Counted from the first letter of the stretch, positions 16,013 through 25,164 are shown. The stretch is 64,000 nucleotides of DNA from Lysobacter sp036697405 (GCF_036697405.1 NZ_JBAHWA010000001.1:1-64000); one strand, 5' to 3'. Numbers and translations: made by a program. Notes: generated from the sequence alone by a model not told the origin.

Positions 16013-16031
16013 GATTACCCCGCAGGTAATC
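16013..16031. promoter_or_regulatory. Palindromic operator candidate between divergent genes
   Basis: GATTACC-CCGCA-GGTAATC is a perfect 7-bp inverted repeat, 33 bases upstream of the XRE regulator start and 86 bases upstream of the membrane gene start. It stands out from the GC-rich surroundings and is well placed for control of both genes. Confidence 0.6.
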
Positions 16032-16117
16032 GACCGGCGGCCGCGGCCGGGTTGAGATGGCGTCGAAACCAACGACCAGCCTCCGACCGACGCGCCGGAA
16101 CCCACCAGGAGTACGCC

Positions 16118-16522
16118 ATGAACGCCATCGCCCGACCCTCGACCTCCCAACTGCTGCGCCGCGCGATCCAGCTCGACGCGGTCGCCACCGCCGCCATGGC
16201 CGCGCTGCTGATCGCCGCCGCCGCGCCGCTGTCGCAATGGCTGCATCTGCCGCAGAACCTGCTGCTGGGCGCGGGCCTGGTGCTGGTGCCTTACGTGGCC
16301 TTCCTGGGCTGGCTGCTGAGCCGCGAACGCGTGTCCGCCGCGCAGGCCTGGGCGGTGATCGCGATCAACGCCTGCTGGACGATCGACAGCGCGATCCTGC
16401 TGGTCAGCGGCTGGGTATCGCCGAACGCGCTGGGCACGGCCTTCGTGATCGCGCAGGCGCTGGCGGTGGCGGCGTTCGCCGAGCTGCAGTATTTCGGCCT
16501 GCGCCGGCAGCAGCGGGCTTGA
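16118..16522 (+). CDS. Four-helix integral membrane protein, unknown
   Basis: A 134-residue protein with about four transmembrane helices (around residues 20-38, 46-67, 75-95 and 103-122). Short charged loops separate them, and the tail is basic (RRQQRA). The helical layout resembles small SPW or DoxX-like proteins, but I cannot assign a family. CAGGAG lies nine bases upstream of the ATG at 16118. It is divergent from the XRE/MmyB regulator and is its likely target. Confidence 0.72.
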   Translation: MNAIARPSTSQLLRRAIQLDAVATAAMAALLIAAAAPLSQWLHLPQNLLLGAGLVLVPYVAFLGWLLSRERVSAAQAWAVIAINACWTIDSAILLVSGWVSPNALGTAFVIAQALAVAAFAELQYFGLRRQQRA

Positions 16523-16540
16523 GCCCTGGCGCCGCATTAG

Positions 16541-16636
16541 GGTAGCAGCGGCGTGAGCCGCGACCGCGCCACCCGCTTGCGGCGATGGCGCGGTCATGGG
16601 GAGGGATGACGGTCGCGGCTTACGCCGCTCCTACCC
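16541..16636. repeat. Inverted pair of REP-type palindromes
   Basis: GGTAGCAGCGGCGTGAGCCGC at 16541 is inverted as GCGGCTTACGCCGCTCCTAC ending near 16634. It lies between convergent genes. Confidence 0.88.
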
Positions 16637-16650
16637 CAAAGCCGCTACGC

Positions 16651-17838
16651 CTACACCGCCATGCCCGCGGCGTGGCCGGAGGCCCAGGCCCACTGGAAGT
16701 TGTAGCCGCCCAGCCAGCCGGTCACGTCGACCACTTCGCCGACGAAATGCAGTCCCGGCACGCGCCGCGATTCCATCGTGCTCGACGACAGTTCGTCGGT
16801 GTCGACGCCGCCCAGGGTGACTTCGGCGGTGCGATACCCCTCGGTGCCGCTGGCGACCAGGGCCCAGTCCTGCAGCGTCGCGGCGACCTGTTTCAACTCC
16901 GGCGGCGTGTATTGCTTCATGGGCTTGTTGCTCAGCCACAGTTCGCACAGGCGCTGGGCGAAGCGGCGCGGCATCGCGTCCGACAGCACGGTCTTGAGTT
17001 CGGCCGCGGGGCGTTCGAGCTGCTGCGCACGCAGCCAGTCGGCGGCGTCGCGGCCGGGCAGCAGGTCCAGGCGCAGATCGTCGCCGGGTTGCCAATAGGA
17101 CGAGATCTGCAGGATCGCCGGGCCGCTGACGCCGCGGTGGGTGATCAGCATCTGGTTGCTGAAACTGCGGCCGTTGCAGCGCGCGGTAACCGGCAGGGCG
17201 ACGCCGCTGAGGTCGGCCAGGCGTTCCTGGTGCTTGCCGCTGAGGGTCAGCGGCACCAAGCCGGCGCGCGTGGGCAATACCGTGTGGCCGAACTGGCGCG
17301 CGAGTTCGTAGCCCAAGCCGGTGGCGCCCATGCTCGGGATCGACAGCGCGCCGGTGGCGACCACCAATCGGGGCGCGGCGAATGCGCCGCGCGTGGTGTG
17401 CAGGCGGAACGGCGCCTCGCCGTCGCCGTGCAGCACGCGCTCGACGCTGCACGAGGTCTCGATGCGCACGCCCGCGTCCGCGCATTCGTCCAGCAGCATC
17501 TTCACGATCAGCTTGGACGAGACGTCGCAGAACAGCTGGCCGAGTTCCTTCTCGTGGTAGGCGATGCCGTGGCGTTCGACCCGCTCGACGAAGTCGGCCG
17601 GGGTGTAGCGCGCCAGCGCCGATTTGCAGTAGTGCGGATTGGCGGAAATGAAATTCGCTGGCGTGGTGCCGGTGTTGGTGAAATTGCAGCGGCCGCCGCC
17701 CGACATCAGGATCTTCTTGCCGACCCGGTTGGCGTGTTCGATCACCAGCACGCGCCTGCCGCGCTGGCCGGCGGTCAGGGCGCACATCAGGCCGGCCGCG
17801 CCGCCGCCGACGATCAGGACGTCGTAAAGCTCCGCCAT
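16651..17838 (-). CDS. HI0933-like FAD/NAD(P)-binding oxidoreductase (BaiN-type)
   Basis: A 395-residue flavoprotein with N-terminal VLIVGGGAAGLMCALTAG, the family block RVGKKILMSGGGRCNFTN, a central ATGALSIPSMGATGLGY and the C-terminal GLHFVGEVVDVTGWLGGYNFQWAWASG that closes the FAD site. All landmarks are intact. The biochemical role in most bacteria is unknown. It is a distant paralogue of the gene at 2823-4064, so the window carries both sub-branches. It lies four bases after yaeQ on the same strand. Confidence 0.87.
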   Translation of the reverse strand: MAELYDVLIVGGGAAGLMCALTAGQRGRRVLVIEHANRVGKKILMSGGGRCNFTNTGTTPANFISANPHYCKSALARYTPADFVERVERHGIAYHEKELGQLFCDVSSKLIVKMLLDECADAGVRIETSCSVERVLHGDGEAPFRLHTTRGAFAAPRLVVATGALSIPSMGATGLGYELARQFGHTVLPTRAGLVPLTLSGKHQERLADLSGVALPVTARCNGRSFSNQMLITHRGVSGPAILQISSYWQPGDDLRLDLLPGRDAADWLRAQQLERPAAELKTVLSDAMPRRFAQRLCELWLSNKPMKQYTPPELKQVAATLQDWALVASGTEGYRTAEVTLGGVDTDELSSSTMESRRVPGLHFVGEVVDVTGWLGGYNFQWAWASGHAAGMAV

Positions 17839-17842
17839 GCCT

Positions 17843-18400
17843 TCAGGCGGCCTGCGCGCCCACGCCCAGGCGCACGGCCGGGATCAGGGCGAGCGCGGCG
17901 CGGTCGTTGCTGAGTGCGACTTCGCCGTCCTGGATCTGGCAGTCCAGGCGGAAGCTGCGTTCGACCATCGCCGCCATCGCCTCGACCGAGTCGGTATCGA
18001 TGTCGAGCACGGTGAGGTTCTTCAGGCGCCGCAGGATCGCGACGTTCTTGTCCCACCAGATGTCGGCGGCGCGGCCGCCGTAGTTGACCACCACGACCTG
18101 GCGCGCGCGCCCGCAGGCCTTGCGCACGCGCGACTCGTCGGGCTGGCCGACGTCGATCCACAGTTCGATGTCGCCGGTGTAGTCGCGCAGCACCAGATCG
18201 GGCTCGTCCTCGCTGCTCAGGCCGGGGCCGAATTCCAGCCGCTCCTGCGCGTACAGGGCGAAGGCGAGCATGCGCACCATCAGCCGTTGCTGGGTTTCGG
18301 AGGGGTGCTGGGCCAGGGTCAGGGCGTGGGCGGCGTAGTAATGCCGGTCCATGTCGCTGATTTGCAGTTCGATCTTGACGATGGTGGCGTTGGGCGCCAT
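17843..18400 (-). CDS. yaeQ: YaeQ family protein (PD-(D/E)XK-like fold)
   Basis: A 185-residue protein matching YaeQ: ATIVKIELQISDMDRHYYAAH at the N-terminus, ELWIDVGQPDESRVRKACGRA in the centre and AALALIPAVRLG near the end. YaeQ has a nuclease-like fold. The E. coli protein was proposed as a suppressor of RfaH loss, but its biochemical role is unsettled. The start follows a minus-strand TAGAAT box by about 30 bases. It is probably co-transcribed with the downstream flavoprotein. Confidence 0.88.
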   Translation of the reverse strand: MAPNATIVKIELQISDMDRHYYAAHALTLAQHPSETQQRLMVRMLAFALYAQERLEFGPGLSSEDEPDLVLRDYTGDIELWIDVGQPDESRVRKACGRARQVVVVNYGGRAADIWWDKNVAILRRLKNLTVLDIDTDSVEAMAAMVERSFRLDCQIQDGEVALSNDRAALALIPAVRLGVGAQAA

Positions 18401-18431
18401 GGACGGGCCTGCACGGTTAAAAACAGCGCGC

Positions 18432-18490
18432 ATTCTAGGCCCTGCGGGCCGGCGGCGCCTGAGCGGGGCCGCTTGGGCGAGAATGCGCGC
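18432..18490. promoter_or_regulatory. Divergent promoter region, yaeQ / pseudouridine synthase
   Basis: Minus strand: TAGAAT (18437-18432) could serve yaeQ with a leader of about 25 bases. Plus strand: GAGAAT (18479-18484) lies exactly six bases before the ATG at 18491, the same spacing as the other putative leaderless starts, though this box is a weaker match. Confidence 0.4.
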
Positions 18491-19387
18491 ATGTCGCCAT
18501 CCCCCTTCGAGCCCGCGGCCGGCGCCGACGGCGTCGCCGCCAGCCGCCTGCAGCTGCCGCCCGGGCCCTGGACGAACCTGCTGGACGGCCTGTGCGCGCG
18601 CTTCCCGGCCATCGGCCGCGCGCAGTGGCGCGAACGCTTCGCGCGCGGGCGCGTGCTCGATGCGCAGGGCCGGCCGCTGGGCGAGGACGCGCCGTATCGG
18701 GTCGGCGCCGAGATCCGCTATTTCCGCGAGGTCGCCGTCGAAGCGGAGATTCCGTTCCAGGAGCGCGTGCTGTACGCCGACGCGCGGCTGCTGGTGGTCG
18801 ACAAGCCGCATTTCCTGCCGGTGGTGCCCTCCGGCGGCTATGTGAGCCAGACCCTGCTGGCGCGGCTGGTGCGGCGCTATGGCAACCCCGACCTGGTGCC
18901 CTTGCACCGGCTCGACCGCGCCACCGCGGGGCTGGTGCTGTTCTCGGCCGATCCGCGCACGCGCTCGGCCTATCAGGCCTTGTTCCGCGAACGCCGCATC
19001 GTCAAACGCTACGAAGCCCTGGCCGCGCCCTTGCCGCAGTGGACCTTCCCCTTGGAGCGGGCCAGCCGGCTGGAGCCGGGCGAGCCCTTTTTCCTGATGC
19101 GCGAGACCGAAGGCGCGCCGAACAGCCTGAGTCGGATCGAGGTCCTGGAGCGCGGCGATGCGTACTGGCGGTATGGCCTGGAGCCGGTGAGCGGACGCAA
19201 GCATCAGTTGCGCGTGCATATGGCCGCGCTGGGCGCGCCGATTCTCAACGACCCCTTCTATCCGCTGGCTGGCGAGCGCGTGGCCGACGACCACGCGCGC
19301 CCCTTGAAGCTGCTGGCGCGCTCGCTGGCTTTCGTCGATCCGCTGGACGGCCGCGAGCGCCGCTTCGAGAGCGGCTGGTCGTTGTAG
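18491..19387 (+). CDS. RluA-family pseudouridine synthase
   Basis: A 298-residue enzyme. LLVVDKPHFLPVVPSGGY and the catalytic block HRLDRATAGLVLFS (Asp nucleophile) define the RluA family. GRKHQLRVHMAALGAPILNDPFY is the second conserved block. An N-terminal region (about 20-85) resembles a reduced S4-like lead-in. The substrate site (rRNA or tRNA) cannot be assigned; the sequence is closer to the poorly characterised short RluA group than to RluC/RluD. It is divergent from yaeQ. Confidence 0.85.
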   Translation: MSPSPFEPAAGADGVAASRLQLPPGPWTNLLDGLCARFPAIGRAQWRERFARGRVLDAQGRPLGEDAPYRVGAEIRYFREVAVEAEIPFQERVLYADARLLVVDKPHFLPVVPSGGYVSQTLLARLVRRYGNPDLVPLHRLDRATAGLVLFSADPRTRSAYQALFRERRIVKRYEALAAPLPQWTFPLERASRLEPGEPFFLMRETEGAPNSLSRIEVLERGDAYWRYGLEPVSGRKHQLRVHMAALGAPILNDPFYPLAGERVADDHARPLKLLARSLAFVDPLDGRERRFESGWSL

Positions 19388-19413
19388 GCGAGGTGGCATC
19401 CCGGCCTCTCGCG

Positions 19414-19505
19414 GCAGGAGCGGCGCCGCGGCCGCCATTCACCGTCTACTGGGCCAGCGTCGTCGTCGAAGCGGCGCGGTCGCGGCTTGCGCCGCTCCCA
19501 CAGGA
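19414..19505. repeat. Degenerate inverted REP-type pair
   Basis: GCAGGAGCGGCGCCGCGGCC at about 19414 faces GCGGTCGCGGCTTGCGCCGCTC ending near 19503. The left arm is more diverged than in other pairs. Confidence 0.75.
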
Positions 19506-19574
19506 GGCGAGGCGGTGGCGCCCTAGCGAGTAGCGGTGCAGCTTCCGATCGCAGTGCTTGCGCGGGGAGGGGCG

Positions 19575-20330
19575 TCACACCCACTCGCGCGAGGGCAGGG
19601 TGTAGCGCCGCTGCGGCCGGCCGACCAGGTCCAGGAAGTTGTTGAACACCGCGCCCGCGCGCTGCTGCATGCCGGCGATGTGCTCGACGGTGTGGGCGCG
19701 GATCGCGGCTTCGCTGGTGTCGTGACCGAGTTCGGCCAGTTCCTGGCGGTAGACCGGATTGGCCAGCCAGCGCTCGATCAGCGGCACGTCCATTTCCAGA
19801 TGGAACTGGAAGCCGTAGGCGTTATCGCCCCAGCGAAAGGCCTGCTGCTCGCAGCTGTCGGTGCGCGCCAGGTGGCTCGCGCCCTGCGGAACTTCGAAGC
19901 TGTAGCGATGCCACTGGAACACCGGTGCGCTTTCGGCCAGCGGCGCCAGCACCGGATCGTCGCGGCCGGAGTCGGTCGCGTGCAGCGGGTACCAACCGAT
20001 TTCGGGCCGGTGGTGGCGCCGCACCGGCGCGCCCAGCACGTGGGCGAGCAACTGCGCGCCCAGGCAGATGCCCAGCACCGGCTTGCCCTGTTCCAGCATG
20101 CGTTCGATCGCCAGCAGCTCGGTGCGCAGGTGCGGGCGCCGGGCCTGGTCCTCGACGTTCATCGGCCCGCCCAGCACGACCAGGCCGCGATAGCGGTCGA
20201 CGTTGGGCTGGGCCTCGGGATCGCGCTCGAAGTTGGCGAAACGGATGCGATGCCCGCGACGGCGGATCAACGGATCCAGCGTGCCCAGCGGCTCGGCGGC
20301 GACGTGTTGGAAGACCAGGATGCGGGGCAT
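19575..20330 (-). CDS. Class I glutamine amidotransferase-like protein
   Basis: A 251-residue single-domain GATase1. The nucleophile elbow is GICLGAQLLAHVLG, and the catalytic His/Glu are in YGFQFHLEMD. GLVVLGGPMNVED is the oxyanion-side loop. It stands alone without a synthase partner. Relatives act as gamma-glutamyl hydrolases or as stand-alone amidotransferases linked to GMP synthase-like folds. Nothing nearby identifies a substrate. Confidence 0.85.
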   Translation of the reverse strand: MPRILVFQHVAAEPLGTLDPLIRRRGHRIRFANFERDPEAQPNVDRYRGLVVLGGPMNVEDQARRPHLRTELLAIERMLEQGKPVLGICLGAQLLAHVLGAPVRRHHRPEIGWYPLHATDSGRDDPVLAPLAESAPVFQWHRYSFEVPQGASHLARTDSCEQQAFRWGDNAYGFQFHLEMDVPLIERWLANPVYRQELAELGHDTSEAAIRAHTVEHIAGMQQRAGAVFNNFLDLVGRPQRRYTLPSREWV

Positions 20331-20438
20331 GGGGCGGCGAGGCGGCGGCTTACCTCGGGACTATGCCAAAGCCGGGCCGTGGCGTGGGGTAGCCGCTTAT
20401 GACGTGTGGTTCTTAGACGCAACGGTGGCCACCCGCCG

Positions 20439-20816
20439 TCAGCGGCCAGCCAGCCATCGGCGTCTGGCGGCCCATTCCGCGCGGGTCTCGTGTTTGCGCT
20501 GCCGGGCCTTGGCCAAGGTCACCGATTCTGTACGCCACCACACGCCCGATTCTGTATGGCCGAACGCTTCCACCGGGTAAGGGCAACCGCAATCGTGCGA
20601 CTGGATCGAGAAGCGCGTCGGCAACAGCCAATGCGGCTGCGGCCAGGGCAGGGGGCGCAGCTCCGGATCGACGCGTTGGTCGACGGGCGCGGCGGTGAAT
20701 TGGCGCCAGACCAGCCGTGCGCACGGGCCTTCATGCCCCTGCCATTCCAGCAGGGGCTCTCCGCAAACCGGGCAATTCAGCCGGTCGGCAGGCGCATACC
20801 AATCGAACCAGCCCAT
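20439..20816 (-). CDS. Conserved hypothetical protein with zinc-ribbon-like CPVC
   Basis: A 125-residue soluble protein. LNCPVCGEPLLEWQGHEGPC suggests half of a zinc ribbon, and a later HDCGCPYPVEAFG adds further Cys/His ligands. The Trp-rich body and the basic C-terminus (RQRKHETRAEWAARRRW) are notable. The function is unknown. It is transcribed toward deaD. Confidence 0.6.
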   Translation of the reverse strand: MGWFDWYAPADRLNCPVCGEPLLEWQGHEGPCARLVWRQFTAAPVDQRVDPELRPLPWPQPHWLLPTRFSIQSHDCGCPYPVEAFGHTESGVWWRTESVTLAKARQRKHETRAEWAARRRWLAGR

Positions 20817-20918
20817 GATGCCGGTGCAGCCCGAATCAGGCCCGTTCGCCCGCCCGGGCCGCTCGCAACGACGAGCGCCGCGGCGTCATGACGCTCATCC
20901 GTAGACCGGCGCCGCCGC

Positions 20919-23003
20919 TCAACGCGGATCGCGCGGCTTGAACGGCTTGCGCGGACCCGCACCGTGCGGTTTGCCGCCGGCCGGACGCGGACCGCCCGGG
21001 CCACGCGGAGCGCCGGGGCCGCCCGGGCCGCGATGCGCGCCGGGGCCGCCGGGACGCCGGCCGCGGCCGCCTTCGGTGTCGCCCGGCTCGGCGCGCTGGA
21101 TGCGCAGCGGCTGGCCGGCCACGCGCACCTTCTTCAGGTGTTCCATCAGCTCGCGCGGCATGCCTTCGGGCAGGTCGACCAGGGTGTAGTCGTCGCGGAT
21201 GTCGATGCGGCCGATGTAACGGCTTTCCAGGTCGGCCTCGTTGGCGATCGCGCCGACGATGTTGCCCGGCTGCACGCCGTGGCTGTGGCCGACCTCGATG
21301 CGGAAGGTTTCCATGCCGACTTCGGCGCCGGCCTGCGGCGGACGCGGGGCGCGGTCGCGCTCCATGCGCGGCGCCGGCGCCTCGTCGTCGAAGAAGGACT
21401 CGGCGGCGTTGACCGGGTGCGGCGGGGTGTACTGGCGCGCCTCGTGGCGCGGTGCCGGCGGCGCGTCCTCGCGCGGGGCGTAGCCGCTCTCTCGCGGCGG
21501 GCGCGGCGCGTCCGCGCGCGGATGCTCGCGGCGGTGGGCGCCGGCGTTGGAGGCGTTGTCGCGCTCGACGAACTTGCGCGTGGCCGCGCCGCGGTGCTCG
21601 CGCGGGCCGTCGCGCTCTTCGCGCTGGAAGCGCTGCGCGGCCGGCGGCGGGGTCAGCAGCAGCGGGTTGTCGCCCTGCACCAGCTTGGCCAGGGCCGCGG
21701 CGATCTCGACCGCGGGCACGTTCTTCTCGCGCTCGTAGCGTTCGACCATGTCGCGGAACAGGCTCAGGTCGCTGCTTTCCAGGGCGTCGCTGATGCGGCC
21801 GAGGAAGCGCGACACGCGCTGTTCGTTGACGGTCTCGACGCTGGGCAGCTCCATCGGCTCGATCGGCTGGCGGGTGGCGCGTTCGATCGCGCGCAGCATG
21901 CCGCGCTCGCGCGGGGTCACGAACAGGATCGCCTCGCCCTTGCGGCCGGCGCGGCCGGTGCGGCCGATGCGGTGGACGTAGCTTTCGGTGTCGTAGGGGA
22001 TGTCGTAGTTCAGCACGTGGCTGATGCGCTCCACGTCCAGGCCGCGCGCGGCCACGTCGGTGGCGACCAGGACGTCGATCTTGCCGTCCTTGAGGTTCTG
22101 GATGGTCTTCTCGCGCTGCGCCTGCTGCACGTCGCCGTTGATCGCGGCGGCCGAAATGCCCCGGGCGGACAGCTTCTCGGCCAGTTCCTCGGTGCCCAGC
22201 TTGGTGCGCGAGAACACGATCATGGCGTCGAAGGTTTCGGCTTCGAGGATGCGGGTCAGGGCGTCGAGCTTGTGCACGCCGCTGACCGACCAGTAGCGCT
22301 GGCGGATGTTGGCCGCGGTGGTGGTCTTGGCCTTGATCGCGATCTCGACCGGCTGCTTGAGGTAGGTCTGGGCGATGCGCTTGATCGGCGCCGGCATGGT
22401 CGCCGAGAACAGCGCGACCTGGCGCGTTTCCGGGGTCTTCTTGAGGACGTTCTCGACGTCGTCGATGAAGCCCATGCGCAGCATTTCGTCGGCCTCGTCC
22501 AGCACCAGGCAACGCAGCTCGGACAGGTCCAGGGTGCCGCGCTCGAGGTGGTCGATGACCCGCCCCGGGGTGCCGACCACGACGTGCACGCCGCGCTTGA
22601 GCGCCTGCAGCTGCGGGTAGTAGCTCTGGCCGCCGTAGATCGGCAGGACGTGGAAGCCGGGCAGGTGCACGGCGTACTTCTGGAAGGCTTCGGCGACCTG
22701 GATCGCCAGCTCGCGGGTCGGCGCCAGCACCAGCGCTTGCGGCTTGAACTGCTTGGGATCGATCTGGGCCAGGATCGGCAGCGCGAACGCGGCGGTCTTG
22801 CCGGTGCCGGTCTGGGCCTGGCCGAGCACGTCGCGGCCTTCCAGCAGCGGCGGAATGGTGGCGGCCTGGATCGGCGAGGGCGATTCGTAGCCGACGTCGG
22901 CGAGCGCGCGCAGCAGCGGCTCGGACAGGGCCAGGTCGGTGAATTTCAGCGACGGGGCGTCGGGGGCGGAAGCGGGTTCGGAACTGGGCGTCTCGGCGCT
23001 CAT
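20919..23003 (-). CDS. deaD: DEAD-box ATP-dependent RNA helicase DeaD/CsdA
   Basis: A 694-residue helicase. Q motif GYESPSPIQ, Walker A AQTGTGKT, PTRELAIQV, the DEAD box in VLDEADEMLRMGF, SAT, and motif VI HRIGRTGRAGRKG are all intact in the first 380 residues. A charged, low-complexity linker follows. The DbpA/CsdA RNA-binding domain is at about 560-640 (RIEVGHSHGVQPGNIVGAIA), and the RGG-like tail is rich in Gly, Pro and Arg. The role is ribosome assembly and cold-stress RNA remodelling. A minus-strand TACACT at 23054-23049 would give a leader of about 40 bases. The frame stays open upstream through the amidohydrolase gene, but only the ATG at 23003 fits the family. Confidence 0.93.
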   Translation of the reverse strand: MSAETPSSEPASAPDAPSLKFTDLALSEPLLRALADVGYESPSPIQAATIPPLLEGRDVLGQAQTGTGKTAAFALPILAQIDPKQFKPQALVLAPTRELAIQVAEAFQKYAVHLPGFHVLPIYGGQSYYPQLQALKRGVHVVVGTPGRVIDHLERGTLDLSELRCLVLDEADEMLRMGFIDDVENVLKKTPETRQVALFSATMPAPIKRIAQTYLKQPVEIAIKAKTTTAANIRQRYWSVSGVHKLDALTRILEAETFDAMIVFSRTKLGTEELAEKLSARGISAAAINGDVQQAQREKTIQNLKDGKIDVLVATDVAARGLDVERISHVLNYDIPYDTESYVHRIGRTGRAGRKGEAILFVTPRERGMLRAIERATRQPIEPMELPSVETVNEQRVSRFLGRISDALESSDLSLFRDMVERYEREKNVPAVEIAAALAKLVQGDNPLLLTPPPAAQRFQREERDGPREHRGAATRKFVERDNASNAGAHRREHPRADAPRPPRESGYAPREDAPPAPRHEARQYTPPHPVNAAESFFDDEAPAPRMERDRAPRPPQAGAEVGMETFRIEVGHSHGVQPGNIVGAIANEADLESRYIGRIDIRDDYTLVDLPEGMPRELMEHLKKVRVAGQPLRIQRAEPGDTEGGRGRRPGGPGAHRGPGGPGAPRGPGGPRPAGGKPHGAGPRKPFKPRDPR

Positions 23004-23224
23004 GGGGCGGCTCGGCAGCGCCGGCGAAGGCCGGTCGGAAGACCGCCTAGTGTACCGGAGCGCGGTGGAGCACCGGCTCGGGCGCACAAAACCGCCGGGA
23101 AACCTGTGGTTTTCCCGCGCTGGCGGCGGTCTGCGCGCTGAATCTGCGTTCAGTTCTGCCCTTTGGTAAAGGCGGGCTTGGGGGGATTTGCGCGAATCTA
23201 CGATCGGCGGCGTCGGCACGAAGG

Positions 23225-23270
23225 CAAAAGCGAATCTCCCCCGACCCCTCTTTTCCGAAGAGGGGAGCCC
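23225..23270. repeat. Dispersed GCGAATCTCCCCC element, copy 1
   Basis: AAAAGCGAATCTCCCCC followed by CCTCTTTTCCGAAGAGGGG forms a short pyrimidine/purine hairpin. A longer relative occurs at 55434-55565. It lies between the amidohydrolase and deaD genes. Confidence 0.6.
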
Positions 23271-23284
23271 GCAGGCTGGGACAC

Positions 23285-24643
23285 TCAGCGCGCCCGCGCG
23301 TCCTTCTCGATGCGTCCGTCCTTCATCACCAGTTCGACCCGCTTGAGCACGCTCACGTCCTGCAGCGGATCGCCGGCGACCGCGATCAGGTCGGCGCGCT
23401 TGCCCGGCTCCAGGCTGCCGACCTGGTCGCTCAGGCCGAGCAGGTCGGCGGCGTTGACGGTGGCGGCCTGGATCGCCTGCGGCGCGGTCATGCCGTGGGC
23501 GACCATCAGCTCGAACTCGTCGGCGTTGCGGCCGTGCAGGCTGACCCCGGCGTCGGTGCCGAAGGCGATCTTGACGCCGGCCGGCACGGCCGCCTCCAGC
23601 GCCTTGCCGGTGATGCCGATGCGCCATTCGATCTTGGCCCGGACCTCGCCGGTGTAGGCCTGCGGGTTCTTGGCCAGGCGCTCCTTGTAGCCGTTCACCG
23701 TCGACAGGGTCGGCACGTAGTAGGCGCCGGTCTTGCGGAACAGGGCGATGTCCTCGCGGTCCAGCAGGGTGCCGTGCTCGATCGAGTCGGCGCCGGCGCG
23801 CAGCGCCACCGCGATGCCGTCGGCGCCGTGCGCGTGCACCGCGACCTTCTTGCGGTACAGGTGCGCGGTCTCGACGATGGCGCGCGCCTCGTCGTCGAAC
23901 ATCTGCTGGCCCAGGCCGGCGCCGATGCGGCTGTTGACCCCGCCGGTGGTGGCGATCTTGATCACGTCGACGCCGCGCGCGACCTGACGCCGCACCGCGC
24001 GCCGGCAGTCGTCGGCGCCGTCGCAGGTGTTGCCGTGCACGTCCAGCGCGGCGTGCAGGTCCTCGCGGAAGCCCAGGGTCGGGTCCATGTGGCCGGCGGT
24101 GGTGGAGATCGCCGAGCCGGCGTCGAGGATGCGCGGGCCCGGCAGCTTGCCCGCCGCGACCGCGTCGCGCAGGGCCAGGGTCACGCCGTCGCTGTCGCCG
24201 AGGTTGCGCACCGTGGTGAAGCCGGCGTGCAGGGTCTTGCGCGCGTTCACCGCGGCTTCGTAAGCGTGGTCGGCGACGCTGCCGGCGACGCTGTCGAGCT
24301 GGCCTTCGACGCCGGCCTTGTCCGAGACCAGGTGCACGTGGCAGTCGATCAGGCCCGGCAGCACGTAGCGGTCGCGCAGGTCGAGCACGGTGGCGTCGGC
24401 GGGCACGCCGGCGAACGCGGCCGCGTCCTGGTAGCCGTCGCGCACGGCTTCGACGCGACCGGCGCGCAGCAGCAGGGTGCTGGCGCCGCGCGGCGCCTGG
24501 CCGGGTCGGTCGAGCAGGTGGCCGGCGTGGACCAGGGTCCAGCCGGCGTCCTGCGCGGACGCCGCTAAGGGCAGGCAGGCCAGCAGCGCGGGCAGGCACC
24601 AGGCGGGCAGGGCGGACAGGGGGCGGCGCGGCTTCGGAGTCAT
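23285..24643 (-). CDS. Secreted metal-dependent amidohydrolase
   Basis: A 452-residue protein with a Sec signal peptide (cleavage near ASA-QD). Amidohydrolase-superfamily metal ligands are visible in order: DCHVHL, the lysine of DVIKIATTGG (likely carboxylated), VAVHAHG, DSIEHGT and IAFGTDAGVSLHG. C-terminal GSLEPGKRADLIAV completes the small beta-sandwich. Members of this branch cleave Xaa-Pro or Xaa-Arg/Lys dipeptides in the periplasm, which would fit a peptide-scavenging lifestyle. The substrate here is inferred only. Confidence 0.85.
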   Translation of the reverse strand: MTPKPRRPLSALPAWCLPALLACLPLAASAQDAGWTLVHAGHLLDRPGQAPRGASTLLLRAGRVEAVRDGYQDAAAFAGVPADATVLDLRDRYVLPGLIDCHVHLVSDKAGVEGQLDSVAGSVADHAYEAAVNARKTLHAGFTTVRNLGDSDGVTLALRDAVAAGKLPGPRILDAGSAISTTAGHMDPTLGFREDLHAALDVHGNTCDGADDCRRAVRRQVARGVDVIKIATTGGVNSRIGAGLGQQMFDDEARAIVETAHLYRKKVAVHAHGADGIAVALRAGADSIEHGTLLDREDIALFRKTGAYYVPTLSTVNGYKERLAKNPQAYTGEVRAKIEWRIGITGKALEAAVPAGVKIAFGTDAGVSLHGRNADEFELMVAHGMTAPQAIQAATVNAADLLGLSDQVGSLEPGKRADLIAVAGDPLQDVSVLKRVELVMKDGRIEKDARAR

Positions 24644-24696
24644 CGGCGGGTTTCGTCTGCTGGCGTAGGCCCGAGCATAACCGCGCGCGGCGCGCC

Positions 24697-25164
24697 TCAA
24701 CTGCGACTTTGGGCGAGCCAGCGGTCGAGCTGGTTGGCGAAGGCCTGGCGGTCGCGCGCGTGGAACACCGGCGGGCCGCCGGTCTGGACGCCGGCGCCGC
24801 GCAGTTCGTCCATGAAGTTGCGCATCGACAGGCGCTGGGCGATGTTGTCGGCGGTGTAGAGATCGCCGCGCGGATTGAGCGCGACCGCGCGCTTTTCCAG
24901 CACCAGCGCGGCCAAGGGGATGTCCTGGGTGACCACCAGGTCGCCGGCGGCCACGCGTTGCACGATCTCGTTGTCGGCCACGTCCAGGCCGGACGGGACT
25001 TGGATCGCGCGCACGTAGCGCGAGCCGGGCGTGCGCAGCCATTGGTTGGCGACCAGGGTGACCTGGATGCGCGCGCGTTCGGCGGCGCGGAACAGGATCT
25101 CGCGGATAACGCCGGGACAGGCGTCGGCGTCGACCCAGATCTGCGCAGCGGAGGTATCGGTCAT
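24697..25164 (-). CDS. yaiI: YaiI/YqxD family protein (DUF188)
   Basis: A 155-residue protein with WVDADACPGVIREIL, VTLVANQW, VTQDIPLAALVLEK and AVALNPRGDLYTADNI, the recognised landmarks of the YaiI/DUF188 PIN-like family. The acidic residues of a putative nuclease centre (the two Asp of VDADACP and the Asp of TQDIPLA) are present. Biochemical function is not established. It stands alone upstream of the amidohydrolase on the same strand. Confidence 0.88.
   Translation of the reverse strand: MTDTSAAQIWVDADACPGVIREILFRAAERARIQVTLVANQWLRTPGSRYVRAIQVPSGLDVADNEIVQRVAAGDLVVTQDIPLAALVLEKRAVALNPRGDLYTADNIAQRLSMRNFMDELRGAGVQTGGPPVFHARDRQAFANQLDRWLAQSRS

Noticed and set aside
20919..24599. A continuous 1226-codon minus-strand frame joining the helicase and the amidohydrolase region
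   Set aside because: Only the part from 23003 down matches DeaD. The upstream part is a shifted frame over the amidohydrolase gene and has no protein-like pattern; long open frames are common at this GC content.
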